From Rhodococcoides kyotonense (GTDB lineage: Bacteria; Actinomycetota; Actinomycetes; Mycobacteriales; Mycobacteriaceae): a stretch of DNA of 64,000 nucleotides. Below, piece by piece: positions 55,271 through 64,000 of the stretch; positions within the stretch are counted from its first letter, which is position 1, and the number at the start of each line of letters is the position of its first letter. The stretch lies in NCBI RefSeq assembly GCF_001645385.1, contig NZ_LVHI01000012.1, positions 394,106 to 458,105 of the forward strand, written 5' to 3'. Made by a program: the position numbers and the translations under genes. The notes under the pieces were generated by a model. That model was not told where the DNA came from. It did no database searches and saw nothing but the letters and a program-made list of their open reading frames with translations.

Positions 55271-55495
55271 ATGAAGCAACCGGATGAAGGAAACCTGTTC
55301 ACGGACCTGATGGAATTCGGTCCGGCTCCGACGATGGCCCGCGAGGTCGTCGTCGTCGTGATCTCGATCGCGCTCTTCGGTGTGGTGTTCGCACTCGTCG
55401 GGCCGACCGTGCTCCTGTTCGTCGCCGCCGCGGTCGCCGCAGTGTTCCTCGGCGTCCGCTTCGCGATCGGACTTCGCGGCTGGAGCAGGTCATGA
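55271..55495 (+). CDS. small membrane protein heading the ABC two-component operon
   Basis: This is a roughly 74-residue protein. An acidic N-terminus (MKQPDEGNLFTDLMEFGPAP) precedes two adjoining hydrophobic segments (VVVVVISIALFGVVFALVG and TVLLFVAAAVAAVFLGV). It overlaps the ABC ATPase start by four bases, so it belongs to the operon. The start could also be the ATG at 55259. The function is unknown; a role as a small subunit or modulator of the exporter is possible. Confidence 0.65.
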   Translation: MKQPDEGNLFTDLMEFGPAPTMAREVVVVVISIALFGVVFALVGPTVLLFVAAAVAAVFLGVRFAIGLRGWSRS

Positions 55496-56412
55496 GCATG
55501 ATCGAGGTGGCGAACATGACGCGCCGATACGGCAGCGGCAAGAGCGCGTTCGAAGCGGTCAGCGGTCTCGACCTGTCGGTGACCGAAGGTGAGCTGTTCG
55601 GCCTGCTCGGCACCAACGGCGCCGGCAAGACGTCGACTCTCGAAGTGATACAGGGACTTTCGCGACCGAGCGAGGGAACCGTCTCGATCATGGGCCTCGA
55701 CCCCATCCGCGATCGCCGCGATGTGCGCCCGAATCTCGGCATCATGCTGCAGAGGGGCGGGTTGCCGTCGGACCTCACGGCGCTCGAGAGCCTGACGATG
55801 TGGGCCGGAACCTGCAGCGACCCGCTGCCGCCCCGCGAGGTATTGGAACGCGTCGACCTCGCCGATCGCGCCGACACACGCGTGAAGTTCCTGTCCGGCG
55901 GTGAGCAACGACGCCTCGACCTCGCCTGCGCCATCATCGGACAACCTCGCGTGCTCTTCCTCGACGAGCCGACGACGGGCCTCGATCCCGAAAGTCGGCG
56001 CAACACATGGGCTTTGATCGAAGACCTCAAGCGATCCGGCGTCACGATCATGTTGACGACCCACTACCTCGACGAGGCCGAGGGCCTGTGCGATCGGCTC
56101 GCGATCATGCACAAGGGACGCGTCGTACGCGCCGGGACCGTCGCCGAGGTCGTGGCGGACCATCCCGCCAGCATTCGGCTCGAACTACCCGATGCGCCTC
56201 TGCCCGAACTGGTGTCGTCGACCGTCGACGTGGAGGACGGCAAGGTGGTCATCCGGACGAACGAACTACAGGACACCCTCACCGAATTGATGCTGTGGGC
56301 ACAGCGATCGGGCGTACGCATCCACGGCCTCGACGCCAGGGCTGCATCGCTCGAGACCGTGTTCCTGTCCATTGCAGACGAATTCGACCGACCGCAGGAG
56401 GTCGCGGCATGA
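55492..56412 (+). CDS. ABC exporter ATP-binding protein
   Basis: This is a 306-residue ATPase with Walker A GTNGAGKTST, signature LSGGEQRRLDLACAI, Walker B VLFLDEPTTGLDP and switch TTHYLDEAEGL. The C-terminal extension is typical of ABC-2 exporters of the daunorubicin-resistance type. It is translationally coupled to the genes on either side (ATGA overlaps). Together with the permease, kinase and regulator it forms a self-regulated export module. Confidence 0.93.
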   Translation: MSMIEVANMTRRYGSGKSAFEAVSGLDLSVTEGELFGLLGTNGAGKTSTLEVIQGLSRPSEGTVSIMGLDPIRDRRDVRPNLGIMLQRGGLPSDLTALESLTMWAGTCSDPLPPREVLERVDLADRADTRVKFLSGGEQRRLDLACAIIGQPRVLFLDEPTTGLDPESRRNTWALIEDLKRSGVTIMLTTHYLDEAEGLCDRLAIMHKGRVVRAGTVAEVVADHPASIRLELPDAPLPELVSSTVDVEDGKVVIRTNELQDTLTELMLWAQRSGVRIHGLDARAASLETVFLSIADEFDRPQEVAA

Positions 56413-57176
56413 ACACCTTGACAACACTGTCCCGCAGCGAATTCACCCTGCTGCTCCGCAACCGCGTGCTGCTGTTCAACGCGATGGTCATGCCGTTGCT
56501 GTTCCCCATCGTCGTTCTGGTCATCGGCCGCGACGACGGACTGCCCGACACCGTCGTGTCCGGAGCACTGGAAGTGTTCGCACTGTTCCTGCTCGTGTTC
56601 CTGGTGTACTACAACCTCCTGTCCGCGTACGCGACGCGTCGAGACGAGTTGGTGCTCAAGCGACTTCGCACCGGTGAAGCGACGGACAACCAAATTCTTC
56701 TCGGCCCGGCCGTTCCCTCGTTCGCGCTGACGGTGATTCTGACGATCGCACTGACGGCGATCATCGCCTTGCTCGGCGGTGGCCTTCCCGTCAATCCGGT
56801 CCTGTTCGTCGCCGGACTCGGCGGTGGCGCAGCGATGTTCGCGGCCCTGGCCCTGATCACGTCGTCGTTCACGCGTAATGCCGAAGCCGCGCAGATCACC
56901 AGCCTTCCCGTCATCCTGGTCGCGATGGCAGGCACGTCGTTCCTGCGAAACATCGTCCCCGAATCCCTCGACAGAATCATCGATCTGACACCGATGGCTG
57001 CCGTGCTGGATCTGGTGAATCTCGGCTGGCTCGGCACGACGGATCCCGAATCCGCGCCTCTGACGGCCGCCCAGACGTTCTCGCCCGCGGTGATGCCGCT
57101 TGTCGTCGTCGCCGCGTGGATCGTCGGTTCGGTCGTCGTCGCGAAGACGCACTTCCGCTGGGAACCGCGGGCCTGA
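56409..57176 (+). CDS. ABC-2 exporter permease
   Basis: This is a 255-residue permease with six predicted helices. It opens with MNTLTTLSRSEFTLLLRNR, and the cytoplasmic loop AYATRRDELVLKRLRTGEA is the usual coupling region of ABC-2 permeases. It overlaps the ATPase gene by four bases and precedes the kinase by 19 bp. The substrate is unknown; related modules export antibiotics, lipids or peptides. Confidence 0.9.
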   Translation: MNTLTTLSRSEFTLLLRNRVLLFNAMVMPLLFPIVVLVIGRDDGLPDTVVSGALEVFALFLLVFLVYYNLLSAYATRRDELVLKRLRTGEATDNQILLGPAVPSFALTVILTIALTAIIALLGGGLPVNPVLFVAGLGGGAAMFAALALITSSFTRNAEAAQITSLPVILVAMAGTSFLRNIVPESLDRIIDLTPMAAVLDLVNLGWLGTTDPESAPLTAAQTFSPAVMPLVVVAAWIVGSVVVAKTHFRWEPRA

Positions 57177-57195
57177 TTCTGGCAAGGTGAAAGAC

Positions 57196-58317
57196 ATGGA
57201 ACTGCGCCGTTACCTCGATCCGCGCACGACGTGGAAGGACACGACCGAGGTCGACAAGGTCCGGCTCTACACACGTCAGTCCTTCATCAGCATCATCGTC
57301 GCGCTGCTCGTCGCCGCGGTGACCGATACCGTGTCCCGCGGCGAATGGGCCACTGCCGTCGCGATGGCCGTCAGCGCGACCACGGCCGTCATCGCGATAC
57401 GACGGATGCCCAGGCTGGGCGGAACTGCTCGAGGTGACATCCGATGGCCGGTCGCACTGTGCGTCGCCGGGAGTGTCACCGCCGGTATCACGAGCAGCGC
57501 TCCGGCCCTGTGGATCTGGGCGCTGCTGATCACCTCGATTCCGATCAGCGCGATGATGACGTTGCGCGTCGCCGCGCTGACGGCGGTCGTCGTCGGAGCA
57601 GGAACCATCGCCACGCGCTTCGGGGTGCTCGGCGGTGTGATCGCGTGTTTCGTCGTACTCGCGATGGCGGCCAGCACGCACCTGTCGATCTGGTTGCTGC
57701 GCATCGTCAGCGAGCTCGACGCGTCGCGTCACGCGGCATCGGCCCTGTCCGTCGCCGAGGAACGCCTGCGGTTCTCGCGCGATCTGCACGACGTCGTCGG
57801 CCGGGCTCTGTCGGCCATCGCGGTCAAGAGCGAACTCGCGGCAACACTGTCGCGTCGGGGAGACGACCGGGCCGCCTCGCAGATGGACGAGGTGCGCGAT
57901 CTCGCACACCAATCCATGACCGAGGCAAGGCAACTCGCTCGGGGCTATCGCCAGATCGACCTCGTCGCCGAGATCGACGGCGCGCGTTCGCTGCTGAACG
58001 CTGCAGGCATCGAGACCGACACCGTCGGCAACGCCGACACCCTCGACCCGGCCTACACCGAGGCGGCCGCGTGGGTCGTACGGGAGGGCGCGACCAACGT
58101 TCTCCGGCACTCCGACGCCTCCCACTGTCGAATTGCCCTGAGCGAGAACGGAGTGAAGATGACCAACGACCGGCCACATGCTGTTCGTTCGAGCGACGGA
58201 ACAGGACTGAAGGGGTTGAAAGAACGCCTGGCCGCCGTCGACGGTACTCTCGACGTTGCCTGCACCGCAGACGAATTCACACTGTCCGCGGCATTCCCGG
58301 CTACGGTGGCCTCATGA
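57196..58317 (+). CDS. sensor histidine kinase (DesK/NarL type)
   Basis: This is a 373-residue kinase with five or six N-terminal helices and no large external domain, then the HisKA_3 box FSRDLHDVVGRALSAIAVK with His198. The ATPase domain has REGATNVLRHSDA and GTGLKGLKERL, but the usual G1 motif (DDGxG) is replaced by MTNDRPH, as in many actinobacterial members of this group. Membrane sensing, for instance of the exported drug or lipid state, is likely. Its stop overlaps the regulator start. Confidence 0.9.
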   Translation: MELRRYLDPRTTWKDTTEVDKVRLYTRQSFISIIVALLVAAVTDTVSRGEWATAVAMAVSATTAVIAIRRMPRLGGTARGDIRWPVALCVAGSVTAGITSSAPALWIWALLITSIPISAMMTLRVAALTAVVVGAGTIATRFGVLGGVIACFVVLAMAASTHLSIWLLRIVSELDASRHAASALSVAEERLRFSRDLHDVVGRALSAIAVKSELAATLSRRGDDRAASQMDEVRDLAHQSMTEARQLARGYRQIDLVAEIDGARSLLNAAGIETDTVGNADTLDPAYTEAAAWVVREGATNVLRHSDASHCRIALSENGVKMTNDRPHAVRSSDGTGLKGLKERLAAVDGTLDVACTADEFTLSAAFPATVAS

Positions 58318-58919
58318 TCCGCGTACTGCTCGCCGACGACGAGAACCTCATCCGCAGCGCGTTGGCGACGATGATGGCGCTCGAGGACGACATCGAGATC
58401 GTCGCTCAGACCGAGTCCGGCGAAGAAGCCGTCGAGGCCGCGACGAAGCATTCGCCCGACGTCGCGGTCCTCGATCTGCAGATGGGCGGCATCGACGGTA
58501 TCGAAGCGGCCGGGCAGATCGCTGCGGCGTTGCCGTCGTGCGCAGCGATCATCGTCACCAGTCACGGCCGTCCCGGATATCTGAAGAAGGCGCTGGCCGC
58601 GGGTGTGCGCGGCTTCCTGCCGAAGACGACGTCGGCCTCCACGTTGGCCGAGGTCGTGCGTACCGTGCACGGCGGTGGTCGCTACGTCGATCCGACACTG
58701 GCGGCCGAGGCGATCGGCGCCGGCGATTCACCGTTGACGCCGAGGGAAGCCGACGTGCTCGAATACGCGGCCGACGGCGCGTCGATCGCCGAGATCGCCG
58801 AACGTGCACACCTCACGCAGGGCACGACGCGAAACTATCTGTCGGCCGCGGCGGCGAAACTCGGTGCAGCGAACCGTCACGAAGCGTGCGCGATCGCCCG
58901 ACGCTACGGCTGGATCTGA
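58314..58919 (+). CDS. NarL/DesR-type response regulator
   Basis: This is a 201-residue regulator. The receiver has LLADDENLIR with the acidic pair, Asp54 in AVLDLQMGG, and the Lys in FLPKTTSA. The LuxR-type helix-turn-helix is ASIAEIAERAHLTQGTTRNYLS. It ends the five-gene operon that starts at 55271 and probably binds the inverted repeats at 55178-55211. Its 3' end overlaps the convergent MFS gene by 16 bp. Confidence 0.93.
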   Translation: MIRVLLADDENLIRSALATMMALEDDIEIVAQTESGEEAVEAATKHSPDVAVLDLQMGGIDGIEAAGQIAAALPSCAAIIVTSHGRPGYLKKALAAGVRGFLPKTTSASTLAEVVRTVHGGGRYVDPTLAAEAIGAGDSPLTPREADVLEYAADGASIAEIAERAHLTQGTTRNYLSAAAAKLGAANRHEACAIARRYGWI

Positions 58920-60217
58920 GGCAGCGCGCCTGCTCGGACGGGACGGTGACAGACCTGCATGACGGGTAGACGCAGTCGGTCGGTCCCGCGCACGAACCGG
59001 ACACGCAGATTGCCCAGACGCATCAGGTACACCCCGGCCACGACGCCCGTCGCGAGCGAGACGACGCCACCGAACAACAGCGGTGCGCGCGGGTCGAGCA
59101 CGTCGGCCAACCACCCGAGGACCGGGCTGCCGAGCGGCGTCCCACCGAGAAAGCAGAGCATGTAGATGCCCATGACGCGTCCTCGCATCTCCGACGGCAC
59201 CGACATCTGCAGAATGTTCATGGCCGACGTCGTGAACGTCAGCGTCAACGCACCCGTGGGAACCAGCAGTAGCGCGACGAGGACATAGTTCGGCATCAGC
59301 CCGACGAGTGTCTCGAACACCCCGAAACCGATGACCGCGCCGAGGAACAGCCGGAGTCTCGGTGAGCTGGTGCGTCGGGCCGCCAACGTCGCTCCCGCGA
59401 GGGTTCCGATGGCCAGCGTCGTCGACAGAAGCCCGTACGCGTCGGCGCCGCTGCCGAACGAATTACGTGCCAGCACGGCCAGACTCAGCGGAAAGTTCAG
59501 CCCGAAGGTCGACACCATGAACACCGTCGCGAGCAGCACGCGCAGATCGGGTCGTCCCCACACGTACGCGAAGCCTTCGCGGACCTGACCTTTCGCTCGC
59601 GGAGCCGGCTCGACGCGGAACAGATCCCCCGCACGCATCGCCAGAAGTGCGCCGAACACGCCCACGAACGACACCGCGTTGATCAGGAAGACCCATCCCG
59701 TACCGATCAGGGTGATCAGGACCCCGGAGATCGCAGGGCCGACGATGCGCGCCGAGTTGAACGTCATCGAGTTCAACGCGATCGCGTTGGAGAGCGTTTC
59801 CTTGCCCACCATCTCGATCGTGAAGGACTGTCGCACAGGCGCATCGATCGCCGACGAGCATCCGAGCACGAACGCGATGAGGTAGACGTGCCAGAGCGCG
59901 ACGACGCCCCCGACGTCGAGCACACCCAGCACCAAGCCGCAGATCGCGGCGAATGCCTGCGTGATCATCAGCAGCGTGCGCTTGTCGTACCGGTCGGCGA
60001 GAACTCCACCCCACACCGACAGCAGCAGAGTCGGCCCGAACTGCAGGGCCATGACGATTCCGACGGCGAAGCCGTTTCCCCCGGAAAGGGTCAGTACGAG
60101 CCAATCCTGCGCCACGCGCTGCATCCAGGTACCGATGAGGGAGACGATCTGCCCGGACGCCCACAAGCGGTAGTTGCGTGTTCGCAGCGCTGCGAACATC
60201 GACGGGGCAGTAGGCAC
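58904..60217 (-). CDS. MFS exporter, EntS-like
   Basis: This is a 437-residue protein with 12 predicted helices, the motif WGGVLADRYDKRTLLMIT, and the opening MFAALRTRNYRLWASGQIVSLIG typical of EntS-like exporters. It follows a MarR regulator by 28 bp on the same strand, the usual setting of an inducible efflux pump. The GTG at 60217 lies directly behind a TAGTAT-like -10, so the message may be leaderless. Confidence 0.9.
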   Translation of the reverse strand: MPTAPSMFAALRTRNYRLWASGQIVSLIGTWMQRVAQDWLVLTLSGGNGFAVGIVMALQFGPTLLLSVWGGVLADRYDKRTLLMITQAFAAICGLVLGVLDVGGVVALWHVYLIAFVLGCSSAIDAPVRQSFTIEMVGKETLSNAIALNSMTFNSARIVGPAISGVLITLIGTGWVFLINAVSFVGVFGALLAMRAGDLFRVEPAPRAKGQVREGFAYVWGRPDLRVLLATVFMVSTFGLNFPLSLAVLARNSFGSGADAYGLLSTTLAIGTLAGATLAARRTSSPRLRLFLGAVIGFGVFETLVGLMPNYVLVALLLVPTGALTLTFTTSAMNILQMSVPSEMRGRVMGIYMLCFLGGTPLGSPVLGWLADVLDPRAPLLFGGVVSLATGVVAGVYLMRLGNLRVRFVRGTDRLRLPVMQVCHRPVRAGALPQIQP

Positions 60218-60220
60218 TCT

Positions 60221-60231
60221 TTAGATACTAA
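60221..60231. promoter_or_regulatory. short dyad between marR and the MFS gene
   Basis: The sequence TTAGATACTAA is a perfect dyad (TTAG-ATA-CTAA) in the 28-bp gap between marR and the MFS gene. It overlaps a leftward TAGTAT that could be the -10 of the MFS gene. It may be a MarR site, but it is short and has no second copy nearby. Confidence 0.35.
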
Positions 60232-60245
60232 CCCTAGGTAACGAT

Positions 60246-60692
60246 TTACTCCGAGTCGCTCACCAAGGCGCCGATGATGGTGACGGCGTCGCGCAGCACC
60301 GCCAGCTGCGGCTCGTCCAACCCCTCCAACTGAGCCGTCATCCATGCTTCGCGTGCGCTGGCCTCGTCGGCGATCAGTTCCTTGCCCGCCGCGGACAGCG
60401 AGACGATCACCTGACGGCCGTCGGTGGGGTGCGGAGTGCGCACGACCAATCCGAGTTCGGCCAGCGACGCGATGACCCGCGTCATCGAGGGCGGCTGGAC
60501 CTTCTCGCGCGTGGCGAGTGCCCCTGGCGTCATGTCCCCTTCGCGGCTCAAGGTTGCAAGAGCCGACAGCTGAGTCAACGACACCTGCGAATCGACTCGG
60601 CGCCCCCTGAGATGGCGAGTCAATCGCACGACGGCAAGCGACAGATCACTTGCCAGTTCACGGTTGTCCTTCACGCTGTATCCCGACGTCAC
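60246..60692 (-). CDS. MarR-family regulator, Rv0880-like
   Basis: This is a roughly 148-residue winged-helix protein. It has LSLAVVRLTRHLRGRR, SLTQLSALATLSREGDMTPGALA, and the recognition helix and wing PPSMTRVIASLAELGLVVRT then PTDGRQVIVSLSAAG. It closely follows the pattern of M. tuberculosis Rv0880. The start could be the GTG at 60692 or 60674. It probably controls the MFS gene just downstream and its own expression. Confidence 0.9.
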   Translation of the reverse strand: MTSGYSVKDNRELASDLSLAVVRLTRHLRGRRVDSQVSLTQLSALATLSREGDMTPGALATREKVQPPSMTRVIASLAELGLVVRTPHPTDGRQVIVSLSAAGKELIADEASAREAWMTAQLEGLDEPQLAVLRDAVTIIGALVSDSE

Positions 60693-60726
60693 AGCGGAGA
60701 GATTACGCCTAGAGCCGCGTTCGGGC

Positions 60727-62181
60727 TCACGTAACCGCGTCAGTGATGGGTCCGACGACGAAATATGCAACGAAGAGCGCTGCCACGACCCAGAGCAAGG
60801 GATGAACCGACTTCGCCTTCCGAGCGGCTACGGCGAGTACGACCCAGGTGATGAAACCGACGCCGATTCCATTTGCGATGGAAAACGTGAACGGCATGAC
60901 GACGATGGTCAGGAACGCCGGAAGGGCCACCTCGAACTTGGTGAAATCGATGTCGCGGACCTGCCCGATCATCAGCGCGCCGACGACCACGAGGGCAGGT
61001 GCGGCAGCCTCGATCGGCACGATCGCGGTGAGCGGCGTCAGGAACATCGCCGCGAGGAACAGCACGCCGGTGACGACGTTGGCGAGGCCCGTCCTCGCGC
61101 CTTCGGCGATGCCCGACGCCGATTCGACGAACACCGTGTTCGACGACGCCGATGCCGCACCGCCGGCGATCGCGCCGGTTCCCTCGACGACGAGTGCCTT
61201 TCCGATACCCGGCAGGTTGCCCTTGTCGTCGACGAGGTTGCCCTCCTTGCCGAGACCCGTCATCGTGCCCATCGCGTCGAAGAAGTTGGCCAGCACGAGG
61301 GTGAACACCAGAAGGCTGGCGGCCAGAACGCCGATGCGGGTGAAGGCGCCGAACAGGTCGACGTCACCGACCAACGACAGGTCCGGAATCTGGAAGAGGG
61401 TGTCCGGCAGGATCGGCACGCTCAGGTTCCACCCCTTGGGGTCGACGCCCTGGGACGGTCCGACATCGGTGAGAGCCTCGATGACGGCCGCGACGCCGGT
61501 CGTGACGACGATGCCGATCAGCAATCCGCCGCGCACCTTTCGGACGACGAGGATGCCCATCAGCAGGACACCGAAGACGAACACGGCCGTCGGCCACGAC
61601 GCGATGGAACCGTCGATACCGAGACCGACCGGAACCGTCGTGCCCGCGGCGTCGGGAATGCGGCGAACGAAGCCGGAGTCGACGAGACCGATGAACGCGA
61701 TGAACGCGCCGATACCGGCGGCGATGGCGGCTTTCAGCTCCGACGGGATCGCGTTGAACACCGCGGTACGGAACCCGGTCACGGCGAGCAGCACGATGAT
61801 GATGCCGTCGATGACCACGAGGCCCATCGCCTCGGGCCACGTCACCTGCGGCGCGATCGTGACGGCGAGCAGCGTGTTGATGCCGAGACCGGCGGCGATG
61901 CCGAACGGATAGTTGGCGACGATGCCGAACAGAATGCTCATGAAGCCGGCCACGAGCGCGGTCACCGCGGCGACCTGTGACACCGGGAGGATGTTGCCGA
62001 GAACGTCGGTCTTGGCCGCGGCGTCGTCGGGCGAGAAGCTACCGAGGATGAGCGGGTTCAGGACGACGATGTAGGCCATCGCGACGAAGGTGACGAGACC
62101 GCCACGTACTTCGGCGCCGACCGTGGACCCTCGTTCGGTGATCTTGAAGTAGTTGTCCAGCAGCCGGGACGAGAAAGCCAT
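60727..62181 (-). CDS. purine permease, NCS2/AzgA type
   Basis: This is a 484-residue transporter with 12-14 predicted helices. It opens with LDNYFKITERGSTVGAEVRGGLVTFVAMAYIVVLNP, the hallmark of the AzgA subgroup for adenine, guanine and hypoxanthine. NFFDAMGTMTGLG and SSNTVFVESASGIAEGARTG carry substrate-binding residues. It imports purine bases with protons. It lies directly upstream of marR on the same strand (34 bp) and diverges from the DUF2530 gene. Confidence 0.94.
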   Translation of the reverse strand: MAFSSRLLDNYFKITERGSTVGAEVRGGLVTFVAMAYIVVLNPLILGSFSPDDAAAKTDVLGNILPVSQVAAVTALVAGFMSILFGIVANYPFGIAAGLGINTLLAVTIAPQVTWPEAMGLVVIDGIIIVLLAVTGFRTAVFNAIPSELKAAIAAGIGAFIAFIGLVDSGFVRRIPDAAGTTVPVGLGIDGSIASWPTAVFVFGVLLMGILVVRKVRGGLLIGIVVTTGVAAVIEALTDVGPSQGVDPKGWNLSVPILPDTLFQIPDLSLVGDVDLFGAFTRIGVLAASLLVFTLVLANFFDAMGTMTGLGKEGNLVDDKGNLPGIGKALVVEGTGAIAGGAASASSNTVFVESASGIAEGARTGLANVVTGVLFLAAMFLTPLTAIVPIEAAAPALVVVGALMIGQVRDIDFTKFEVALPAFLTIVVMPFTFSIANGIGVGFITWVVLAVAARKAKSVHPLLWVVAALFVAYFVVGPITDAVT

Positions 62182-62198
62182 GGGAGTAACCTACCTTC

Positions 62199-62453
62199 AT
62201 GGACAGGCAGAGTGCGGACAGGGAAAGTGTGCTCAGCCCGCGCCTGACGGATCCGGCGCCGGTACTCGCTGTCGGAATAATCGCATGGATCGTCGCCGCG
62301 GTCGTAGTCGCGGTCAGCGGCGACCGATGGGCGGACGCGCTGACGACCTGTCTGACCGGAATCGTCCTGGGCGCCTTCGGCTTCACACTCTTCGTGGTCC
62401 AACGTGCCGCGGCACGACGCGGGAGCAAGACCGCTCAACGCGGATTGACCTGA
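62199..62453 (+). CDS. DUF2530 small membrane protein, Rv0879c-like
   Basis: This is an 84-residue protein with two predicted helices (VLAVGIIAWIVAAVVVAVSG and LTTCLTGIVLGAFGFTLFVV) and a basic C-terminus. It matches the DUF2530 family and the Rv0879c position next to the MarR gene in M. tuberculosis. It diverges from the purine permease with only 17 bp between starts, so the two promoters must overlap the coding starts. The function is unknown. Confidence 0.82.
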   Translation: MDRQSADRESVLSPRLTDPAPVLAVGIIAWIVAAVVVAVSGDRWADALTTCLTGIVLGAFGFTLFVVQRAAARRGSKTAQRGLT

Positions 62454-62595
62454 GAGCGCCGTCACGTAATCGCCGTCATAAAACAGCCTTTGACGTGCGG
62501 AAATTCACCGCCGAACGCGGTTGTGTAACACAGATTTAACGCGGATCATCGGTGATGTCAGATTCGAAACAGCACCGATTCCCGAAAGCAAGGCC

Positions 62596-62739
62596 ATGAA
62601 GCTCGTTTCCCAGTTCCGTACCCGTCGCAATCACGTCCGTTCGCTTCGCGCTCTCTACGCCCGCGCACACGCCGTCTCCAGCCCGTCCATGCGCGACGAG
62701 TTGCTCGTCATCGCACAGCGGAGCGACTTCGCGCGGTAA
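62596..62739 (+). CDS. small basic hypothetical protein
   Basis: This is a 47-residue protein (MKLVSQFRTRRNHVRSLRAL...) that is strongly basic in the first half and helical overall. A purine-rich stretch precedes the ATG, and codon use is GC-rich. A TGTGTAACACA dyad lies 64 bp upstream (62522-62532) in a gap that otherwise holds no gene. Its end overlaps the convergent PAP2 gene by 32 bp. No family was recognised. Confidence 0.5.
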   Translation: MKLVSQFRTRRNHVRSLRALYARAHAVSSPSMRDELLVIAQRSDFAR

Positions 62740-63241
62740 TCGCCACCGCCGCAAGACCCCACAGAACACCGAACACCCAGCCCGCCAGAACATCTGTCGT
62801 CCAATGGGCGCCGAGGTAGATCCGCGAGAAGCCGATCGACAGGGATGCGACGGCGGGTAACACCAGCACCACCGGATTCCGACGCCACGACACGGTCGAC
62901 CGCCACATCAGTGCAGTGACCGTCGTGGCCAGGATCGCCGACATCATCGCGTGCCCCGACGGGAACGAATAGGTGGAGATCTCCACCAGACGTTCGGGTA
63001 TCGGGGGCCGGTCACGTCCCCACAGCAGCTTGCCGAGGCTCATCGCGCCCCAGCCGGTCAGCATCGCGCCACCGACCATGATCGCGTCGGGCACTCGTTT
63101 CGACACCAGCAGCGCGACACAGACGACGACCGACAGCACGAACATCGACACCGTGTTGCCCAGCGTCGTGATCGCCCAGAAGACGTCCGTCAGCCACGGC
63201 ACCCGGTGCGCCACCATCCACTGCAGAACGTCACTGTCCAC
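62708..63241 (-). CDS. PAP2-family phosphatase
   Basis: This is a 177-residue membrane protein with the three PAP2 catalytic motifs: KLLWGRDRP, SFPSGHAM and SRIYLGAHWTTD. Five or six helices surround them. It removes phosphate from a lipid such as phosphatidate or undecaprenyl pyrophosphate. The GTG at 63241 was chosen because a gggggag ribosome site stands five bases before it. It starts inside the end of the next upstream gene. Confidence 0.92.
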   Translation of the reverse strand: MDSDVLQWMVAHRVPWLTDVFWAITTLGNTVSMFVLSVVVCVALLVSKRVPDAIMVGGAMLTGWGAMSLGKLLWGRDRPPIPERLVEISTYSFPSGHAMMSAILATTVTALMWRSTVSWRRNPVVLVLPAVASLSIGFSRIYLGAHWTTDVLAGWVFGVLWGLAAVAITARSRSAVR

Positions 63242-64000
63242 GCGGTCTCCCCCAGCTCTCGTCACAGTGCACGATGCCGTCGTCGGTCACCCACGACGCG
63301 ACCCGGCGTCTGCCTTCGACTGCGCCGGTCACGCGCACGGTCAACTCTCGGTGCACGACGACCTGTCCCGACGGCAGCTCCGATCCCAGCGCCGCGCAGG
63401 CAAGTACCGCGTCCGGCTCGCGATCCCACGAACTGACGCGTCCGACGCCGACGACGTCCGCGCGAATCGATTCCGACGCAGTGCGCACGTCCAGGATCGA
63501 CGCCAACGTCGCCGCCGATTCCATCGAGGACAGCACCGCGACGTCCGACGTCACGACGCCGACGAACCACGGCCGGTCGACGACCACCGCGTCGGCGGGG
63601 TCGATCACGGCCCCGGACATCGCACGCACACGGGGAGGAAGATCGAGATCGTCGAGATCGACGACTCCCGACGACACCGCCTCGGCGACGAGTCGGTGCG
63701 CACGCGCGACGACGGCCGGCGTCGGAGTACGCGCCGGATCGGCGAGCCGGTCCAGAATCAGGGACGCGAACTCCGCGCTGTCGCAGACCGCGGGCGCCAG
63801 CGCCGACGCCACGTCGTCGGCGTGCGGATGGTCGAGCGGATCCAGCAGGCCGGCGAATGTCAGATCCGACGGGGCACGGTAGTGGCCGAGCCGATGGCCG
63901 TCGATCACAGCGTGCCGACGCAGCCACCACGCGGTGTACCCGCCACGATCGGCGAGCAGGTCGCGTGTGGTCCGCTCCTCGACCAGCTGCGACAGAGCGT
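63231..64000 (-). CDS. large protein, C-terminal part, unrecognised
   Basis: The frame is open to the right edge, so about 256 C-terminal residues are seen. They include GGYTAWWLRRHAVIDGHRLG, DLPPRVRAMSGAVIDPADAVVVD, and a final part rich in Val and Gly. The pattern recalls the C-terminus of large actinobacterial sacsin/Hsp90-like ATPase proteins, but this is a recollection and the diagnostic ATPase domain lies outside the window. It overlaps the PAP2 gene start by 11 bp, so the two are co-transcribed. Confidence 0.6.
   Translation of the reverse strand, partial: ALSQLVEERTTRDLLADRGGYTAWWLRRHAVIDGHRLGHYRAPSDLTFAGLLDPLDHPHADDVASALAPAVCDSAEFASLILDRLADPARTPTPAVVARAHRLVAEAVSSGVVDLDDLDLPPRVRAMSGAVIDPADAVVVDRPWFVGVVTSDVAVLSSMESAATLASILDVRTASESIRADVVGVGRVSSWDREPDAVLACAALGSELPSGQVVVHRELTVRVTGAVEGRRRVASWVTDDGIVHCDESWGRPRGQ

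Overview
The window is GC-rich actinobacterial chromosome. It shares a long, inverted gene order with the Mycobacterium tuberculosis Rv0879c-Rv0909 neighbourhood. Recognisable anchors are an Rv0909-type antitoxin, ctpE, the Rv0906 beta-lactamase-fold protein, echA6, accD3, prrA-prrB, gltA2, pdxH/citA, serC, sepH, the small membrane protein and RNA methyltransferase of Rv0882/Rv0881, a MarR regulator and the DUF2530 protein. The content (mycofactocin-type dehydrogenases, EchA6, AccD3, MmpL, SepH, Eis, PrrAB) fits a mycolate-containing organism, most likely Rhodococcus or a close relative. The genus is an inference, and the comparison with M. tuberculosis is from memory of that genome.

Layout. 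0-13 kb: sodium/proton antiporter (partial), antitoxin-like protein, CtpE, metallo-hydrolase, HtpG, a TetR/membrane-protein pair with two visible operators, enoyl-CoA hydratase, ECF sigma factor, alpha/beta hydrolase, FHA-HTH protein, secreted protein, EchA6. 13-27 kb: flavin monooxygenase, repeat array C, an operon of two mycofactocin-type SDRs with MoxR and vWA proteins, MmpL, HemD-like protein, aldo/keto reductase, ABC-F protein, and an XRE-ABC exporter operon. 27-41 kb: AccD3, an AbiEi-DUF559 gene flanked by palindromes, acyl-CoA synthetase, EamA transporter, photolyase, PrrAB, FKBP, a four-gene GntR regulon with matching operators, and GltA2 behind a strong terminator. 41-54 kb: pdxH-MFS-galM-pfkB operon, CitA, repeat array A, a second AbiEi-DUF559 gene, repeat array B, SerC, rhomboid-like protein, SepH, DUF6928 protein, TrmH. 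54-64 kb: Eis-like acetyltransferase, an ABC-2 exporter with its own two-component system, MarR-MFS, purine permease, small proteins, PAP2 phosphatase and the end of a large unrecognised protein.

The most unusual content is not protein coding. Seventeen copies of a 58-60 bp dyad-symmetric element centred on GTTGCAAC lie in three arrays at 14.2, 47.0 and 48.5 kb. Two of these arrays bracket an AbiEi-DUF559 gene, and some spacers copy the 3' end of that gene. A second, diverged AbiEi-DUF559 gene at 28.9-29.7 kb is bracketed by a different palindrome family that supplies its stop codon. This looks like a recurring association of a predicted endonuclease-fold protein with palindromic repeats, comparable in logic to REP elements and their RAYT transposases. 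A further family of 40-50 bp palindromes sits at the 3' ends of many ordinary genes and often contains the stop codon.

No tRNA, rRNA, transposase, integrase or cas gene was recognised.
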